From the IMG/VR virus record IMGVR_UViG_3300037189_019103, positions 1 through 27,155 of that record: DNA of 27,155 nt; one strand, 5' to 3'. The notes below the pieces were generated by a model that was given only the letters and a program-made list of their open reading frames with translations, was not told the DNA's origin and made no database searches. The stretch's first letter is position 1. Every line of letters begins with the position of its first letter. Made by a program: the position numbers and the translations under genes. Origin of the DNA: a virus. Below, piece by piece: positions 25,106-27,155 of this stretch.

Positions 25106-25114
25106 TATTTATAT
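25106..25114 (+). promoter_or_regulatory. TATTTATAT box before the small-gene cluster
   Basis: TATTTATAT lies 9 nt before the ATG at 25124 in the 41-nt A/T-rich gap after the hub gene. The three small genes downstream are tightly packed and end at one terminator, so this box may serve all of them. Confidence 0.35.
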
Positions 25115-25123
25115 ATAAAAAAT

Positions 25124-25327
25124 ATGATAAAGGAAAAATTAAATAAAACTCTCGATAATTACATGTCAAAAAATATAGTTAAAAATGTATCTAAAGACGG
25201 TATGGAAAGAGAGGAATGTGATATACAAACAGGAGAATGTCACATTATTAGATCGAAAGATGGTATTGTAGAGAGAATTAATAAAAAATTCATAACCGAA
25301 GACGGAAGACAATTATTACAAGATTAA
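25124..25327 (+). CDS. Small protein of unknown function (67 residues)
   Basis: A 67-residue polar protein with a basic N-terminus (MIKEKLNKTLDNYMSK), a central beta-like part with two cysteines (EECDIQTGECHI, about 30-41), a 'SKDGIVERINKKF' strand pair and a short end (DGRQLLQD). The two Cys spaced seven apart could be structural but are too few for a metal site alone. It lies between the hub gene and a proline-rich protein with a 4-nt gap downstream. I do not recognise a family. Good codon structure and tight spacing support it as a real gene. Confidence 0.65.
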   Translation: MIKEKLNKTLDNYMSKNIVKNVSKDGMEREECDIQTGECHIIRSKDGIVERINKKFITEDGRQLLQD

Positions 25328-25331
25328 TATT

Positions 25332-25973
25332 ATGAAACTAGAAAAAAAATTATTAGAAGAAGTTGCAAGGTTCAATCAAATTAATAAGTATGCTAAAAAA
25401 CTTATGAATGAACAAGAATTACCTTTACCTGGTGCTGAAGAAACACCACCGGCTGACGCTCCACCAATGGGAGGAGAAATACCGCCATCTGACGTACCTC
25501 CAATGGGAGGTGAAACACCACCTGCAGATGTTGCACCATTACCCGATTCAAATACAGAAGAAATAGATATTACCGATTTAGTAAATATAACTAAATCCAT
25601 TAAAAAAGATGTTGAAGACAGTAAAACTGAACATTCAGGTGTTTTAGGTAAAATGGACGATGTATTTAGTAAACTTGATGAATTAGAATCTAAATTAGCA
25701 AATATGGATAATATCATATCTAAAATTGATGAATTAGGTTCAAAGATTCAACAAATAAAAGAACCGACACCACAAGAGAAACTTGAAATGCGTTCTTTAG
25801 ATTCATATCCATTTAATCAAAACCCACAACAATTCTTCTCACAAAAACAAGGAGAAATGAGAACATCAGGAAAAAATGAATATGTTTTAACAAAAGATGA
25901 TATTCAAAATTATTCACAAGAAACGATAAGAGATACATTTAACATTCAAGATGAAGATGAATTTAAGTTCTAA
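25332..25973 (+). CDS. Proline-rich repeat and coiled-coil protein, possible prohead or virion protein
   Basis: A 213-residue acidic protein in four parts: a basic amphipathic N-terminus (MKLEKKLLEEVARFN, then YAKKLMNEQE); three imperfect PPAD/PPSD repeats with PPMGGE (about residues 38-70); a coiled-coil region with regular hydrophobic spacing (about 80-140: ITKSIKKDVEDSK, VFSKLDELESKLANMDNII, ISKIDELGSKIQQIK); and a polar tail ending NIQDEDEFKF. Such highly charged, low-complexity, coiled-coil proteins are typical of phage core or scaffold proteins, but no family is recognisable. Its N-terminal 'Y-x-x-K-K-L-M' resembles that of the ADP-ribosyltransferase-like protein. The repeats are also direct DNA repeats. 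Confidence 0.6.
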   Translation: MKLEKKLLEEVARFNQINKYAKKLMNEQELPLPGAEETPPADAPPMGGEIPPSDVPPMGGETPPADVAPLPDSNTEEIDITDLVNITKSIKKDVEDSKTEHSGVLGKMDDVFSKLDELESKLANMDNIISKIDELGSKIQQIKEPTPQEKLEMRSLDSYPFNQNPQQFFSQKQGEMRTSGKNEYVLTKDDIQNYSQETIRDTFNIQDEDEFKF

Positions 25974-26331
25974 AGTAAATTTTTTATTGGGTCTCCATAC
26001 TCAATTAAAAATAAATCATTGGCAGACCAAAGGATTAGGTAGACATTTAGCCTTTGGTGATACATATTCTAAATTAACAGATTTGATAGATAACTTTGTT
26101 GAAGTTTCTATGGGAAAATATGGTAGATTTAGTTTAGATGATGAAACCAATCAGATAAAACTTATTAATTTATCTGAAATGAATCCAAAAAATATGATTT
26201 CTGTTTGTATTGAAGCGTTGATTGAATTTTCAGGTGATTTAGATCCTGAAAAAGATAGTGACTTATTAAATATAAGAGATGAAATAATGTCTTCATTAAA
26301 TCAACTATTATATCTTCTCACATTAGAATAA
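25951..26331 (+). CDS. Dps/ferritin-like small protein (possible ferroxidase)
   Basis: A 126-residue helical protein. The first helix reads VNFLLGLHTQLKINHWQTKG, followed by RHLAFGDTYSKLTDLIDNFVE. The residues H23, H32, D47 and E51 are placed as in Dps proteins: His to Asp spacing 15 and Asp to Glu spacing 4 equal those of E. coli Dps (H63, D78, E82); the first His-His gap is 9 instead of 12. 'HWQTKG-x-x-x-H-x-A-F-G-x-x-Y' is also the signature of a phage domain family of unknown function that looks ferritin-like. It is shorter than Dps (about 167). The ATG overlaps the preceding gene by 23 nt; a second Met at residue 3 is possible. It may bind iron or DNA, or only keep the fold. It ends 32 nt before a terminator. 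Confidence 0.6.
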   Translation: MKMNLSSKVNFLLGLHTQLKINHWQTKGLGRHLAFGDTYSKLTDLIDNFVEVSMGKYGRFSLDDETNQIKLINLSEMNPKNMISVCIEALIEFSGDLDPEKDSDLLNIRDEIMSSLNQLLYLLTLE

Positions 26332-26362
26332 ATTTTTATTTTTATTTTTATAAAAAAAAATT

Positions 26363-26394
26363 AAAACCAAATTTTGTAATTTGGTTTTTTTTTT
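26363..26394 (+). terminator. Rho-independent terminator before the gp32-like gene
   Basis: An 11-bp stem AAAACCAAATT / AATTTGGTTTT (26363-26373 with 26378-26388), a TTGT loop, then a T-tract to 26394. It separates the Dps-like gene cluster from the single-stranded DNA-binding gene. Confidence 0.85.
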
Positions 26395-26403
26395 GTATAA
26401 TTG
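26374..26403 (+). promoter_or_regulatory. Possible host-type promoter for the gp32-like gene
   Basis: TTG (26374-26376), 19 nt, then TATAATTG (26396-26403), seven of eight bases in common with one TAnnTTTG form (TATATTTG gives six). It overlaps the terminator hairpin. It would give a leader of about 30 nt before the ATG at 26437. Weak, but the gene needs a promoter after the terminator. Confidence 0.3.
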
Positions 26404-26436
26404 CTGTATGATATTTTTTCAACTAAATTTTTAAAT

Positions 26437-27155
26437 ATGTCAACATTAGAAGCAGTACTGGCTCAGTACGAAAAAAACAACAAAGCCGCAGGCGGCAACT
26501 CAACTAAAATTCCTCAAGAGGAAAGATTACAGAAGTATTTTGCACCTATTTTACCTAAAGGTGTGACATCAGGAGAAAAAAGAATTAGGATTTTACCTTC
26601 CTCAAATGGTGGGAGTCCTTTTACAGAAGTTTTTTTTCATGAAGTAATGGTAGATGGTTCTTGGTTAAAATTGTATGATCCAAAGCAAGAAGGAAAACGT
26701 TCACCACTAAATGAAGTTTACGACGCACTTATGATGTCTGGATTAGAATCAGACAAAATGTTAGCTAGAGATTATAGGTCTAGAAAATTTTTCATTGTGA
26801 AAGTAATTGACAGAGAAAATGAAAGTCATGGTGTTAAATTTTGGAGATTTAAAAATAATTACAAGAATGAAGGTGTTTTCGATAAATTATTACCTTTATT
26901 TAAAAACAAAGGTGATATTACCGATATAAAACAAGGTAGAGATTTAATTATTACATTAGGTGTTACAAAATCTGGTAATGGTAAAGATTACACAACAATT
27001 ACTTCGATTATTCCAGATGATGCTGGTCCATTACATACTGATACTGAACTTTCAAATTCTTGGGTAATTGATGAATTAACATGGGAAGATGTTTACTCAA
27101 AAAAACCTGAAGAATATCTTGAAATGGTAGCTAAAGGTGAAGTTCCAAAATGGGA
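26437..27155 (+). CDS. Single-stranded DNA-binding protein, T4 gp32-like (3' end outside window)
   Basis: The first 239 codons of a gene that runs off the right edge. MSTLEAVLAQYEKNN starts a short basic N-terminus, then KRIRILPSSNGGSPFTEVFFHEV (about 49-71), WLKLYDPKQEGKRSPLNEVYD (about 76-96), ARDYRSRKFFIVKVIDREN (about 110-128), HGVKFWRFKNN (about 131-141) and WVIDELTWEDVY align in order with the gp32 core: 'F-K-F-L-P ... P-F ... H ... W-Y', the 'Y-x-x-x-x-x-Y-W-x-N-I-L-V-V-x-D' strand, and the 'V-F-x-Y-R-F' strand. The zinc ligands of T4 gp32 (one His, three Cys) are reduced to the His: no Cys occurs in the visible part. gp32 coats single-stranded DNA in replication and recombination. The first 25 codons are unusually GC-rich (GCC GCA GGC GGC). 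Confidence 0.8.
   Translation, partial: MSTLEAVLAQYEKNNKAAGGNSTKIPQEERLQKYFAPILPKGVTSGEKRIRILPSSNGGSPFTEVFFHEVMVDGSWLKLYDPKQEGKRSPLNEVYDALMMSGLESDKMLARDYRSRKFFIVKVIDRENESHGVKFWRFKNNYKNEGVFDKLLPLFKNKGDITDIKQGRDLIITLGVTKSGNGKDYTTITSIIPDDAGPLHTDTELSNSWVIDELTWEDVYSKKPEEYLEMVAKGEVPKW

Noticed and set aside
25376-25717. Minus-strand ORF of 113 residues opposite the proline-rich gene
   Set aside because: It mirrors the repeat codons of the plus-strand gene, giving Gly/Pro/Ser-rich low-complexity protein, and has no signals of its own.
1-27155. tRNA genes, lysis genes or an integrase
   Set aside because: I saw no cloverleaf-like sequence and no holin, endolysin or recombinase motifs in the readable frames.

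Overview
The window is a virion-morphogenesis segment of a large, very AT-rich contractile-tailed (T4-type) bacteriophage. Tail sheath, tail tube, a T4 gp26-type baseplate/chaperone protein, a tape measure, a gp53/LysM-type wedge protein, hub-like proteins and a gp32-type single-stranded DNA-binding protein occur together. Starts have A/T-rich leaders with no clear Shine-Dalgarno sequence. Two genes have a TATATTTG box that fits the Bacteroidota -7 consensus TAnnTTTG. I infer a distant T4 relative infecting a Bacteroidota host; host and genus cannot be proven from this sequence. All 19 visible CDS ends use TAA.

Layout. 1-119: the tail of an unidentified plus-strand gene. 116-1867 (minus): a gp13-like neck protein followed by an ADP-ribosyltransferase-like protein. 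1905-2897 (plus): a possible PD-(D/E)XK nuclease. 2877-5729 (minus): a SNF2-family helicase whose Walker A motif is interrupted by a 367-residue intein with class 3 features and a LAGLIDADG endonuclease. 5781-25082 (plus): the tail block, running from gp14-like and gp15-like completion proteins through sheath, a 351-bp non-coding gap with a CTAG-rich tandem array, tube, gp26-like chaperone with an apparent frameshift extension, tape measure, a 1588-residue baseplate protein, gp53-like wedge protein, and a giant hub-like gene cut by one in-frame TAA. 25124-26331: three small genes, the last a Dps/ferritin-like protein. 26437 to the window end: gp32-like SSB, cut by the window edge.

How it fits together. 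The structural genes specify neck, sheath, tube, tape measure and baseplate of one tail. Helicase, nuclease and SSB belong to replication and recombination. The two divergent intergenic regions each carry a TATATTTG box on the DNA-enzyme side and a TATTTATA-like box on the structural side, suggesting an early/late promoter split. Hairpin terminators follow the sheath, the tube and the Dps-like gene, so the sheath and tube may be expressed as separately terminated units.

Best leads: the class 3 intein in the SNF2 helicase; the tube/frameshift/tape-measure arrangement using a TTTTTTCGC slip site; the single stop codon inside the hub gene; the CTAG minisatellite between sheath and tube; and the paired promoter classes.
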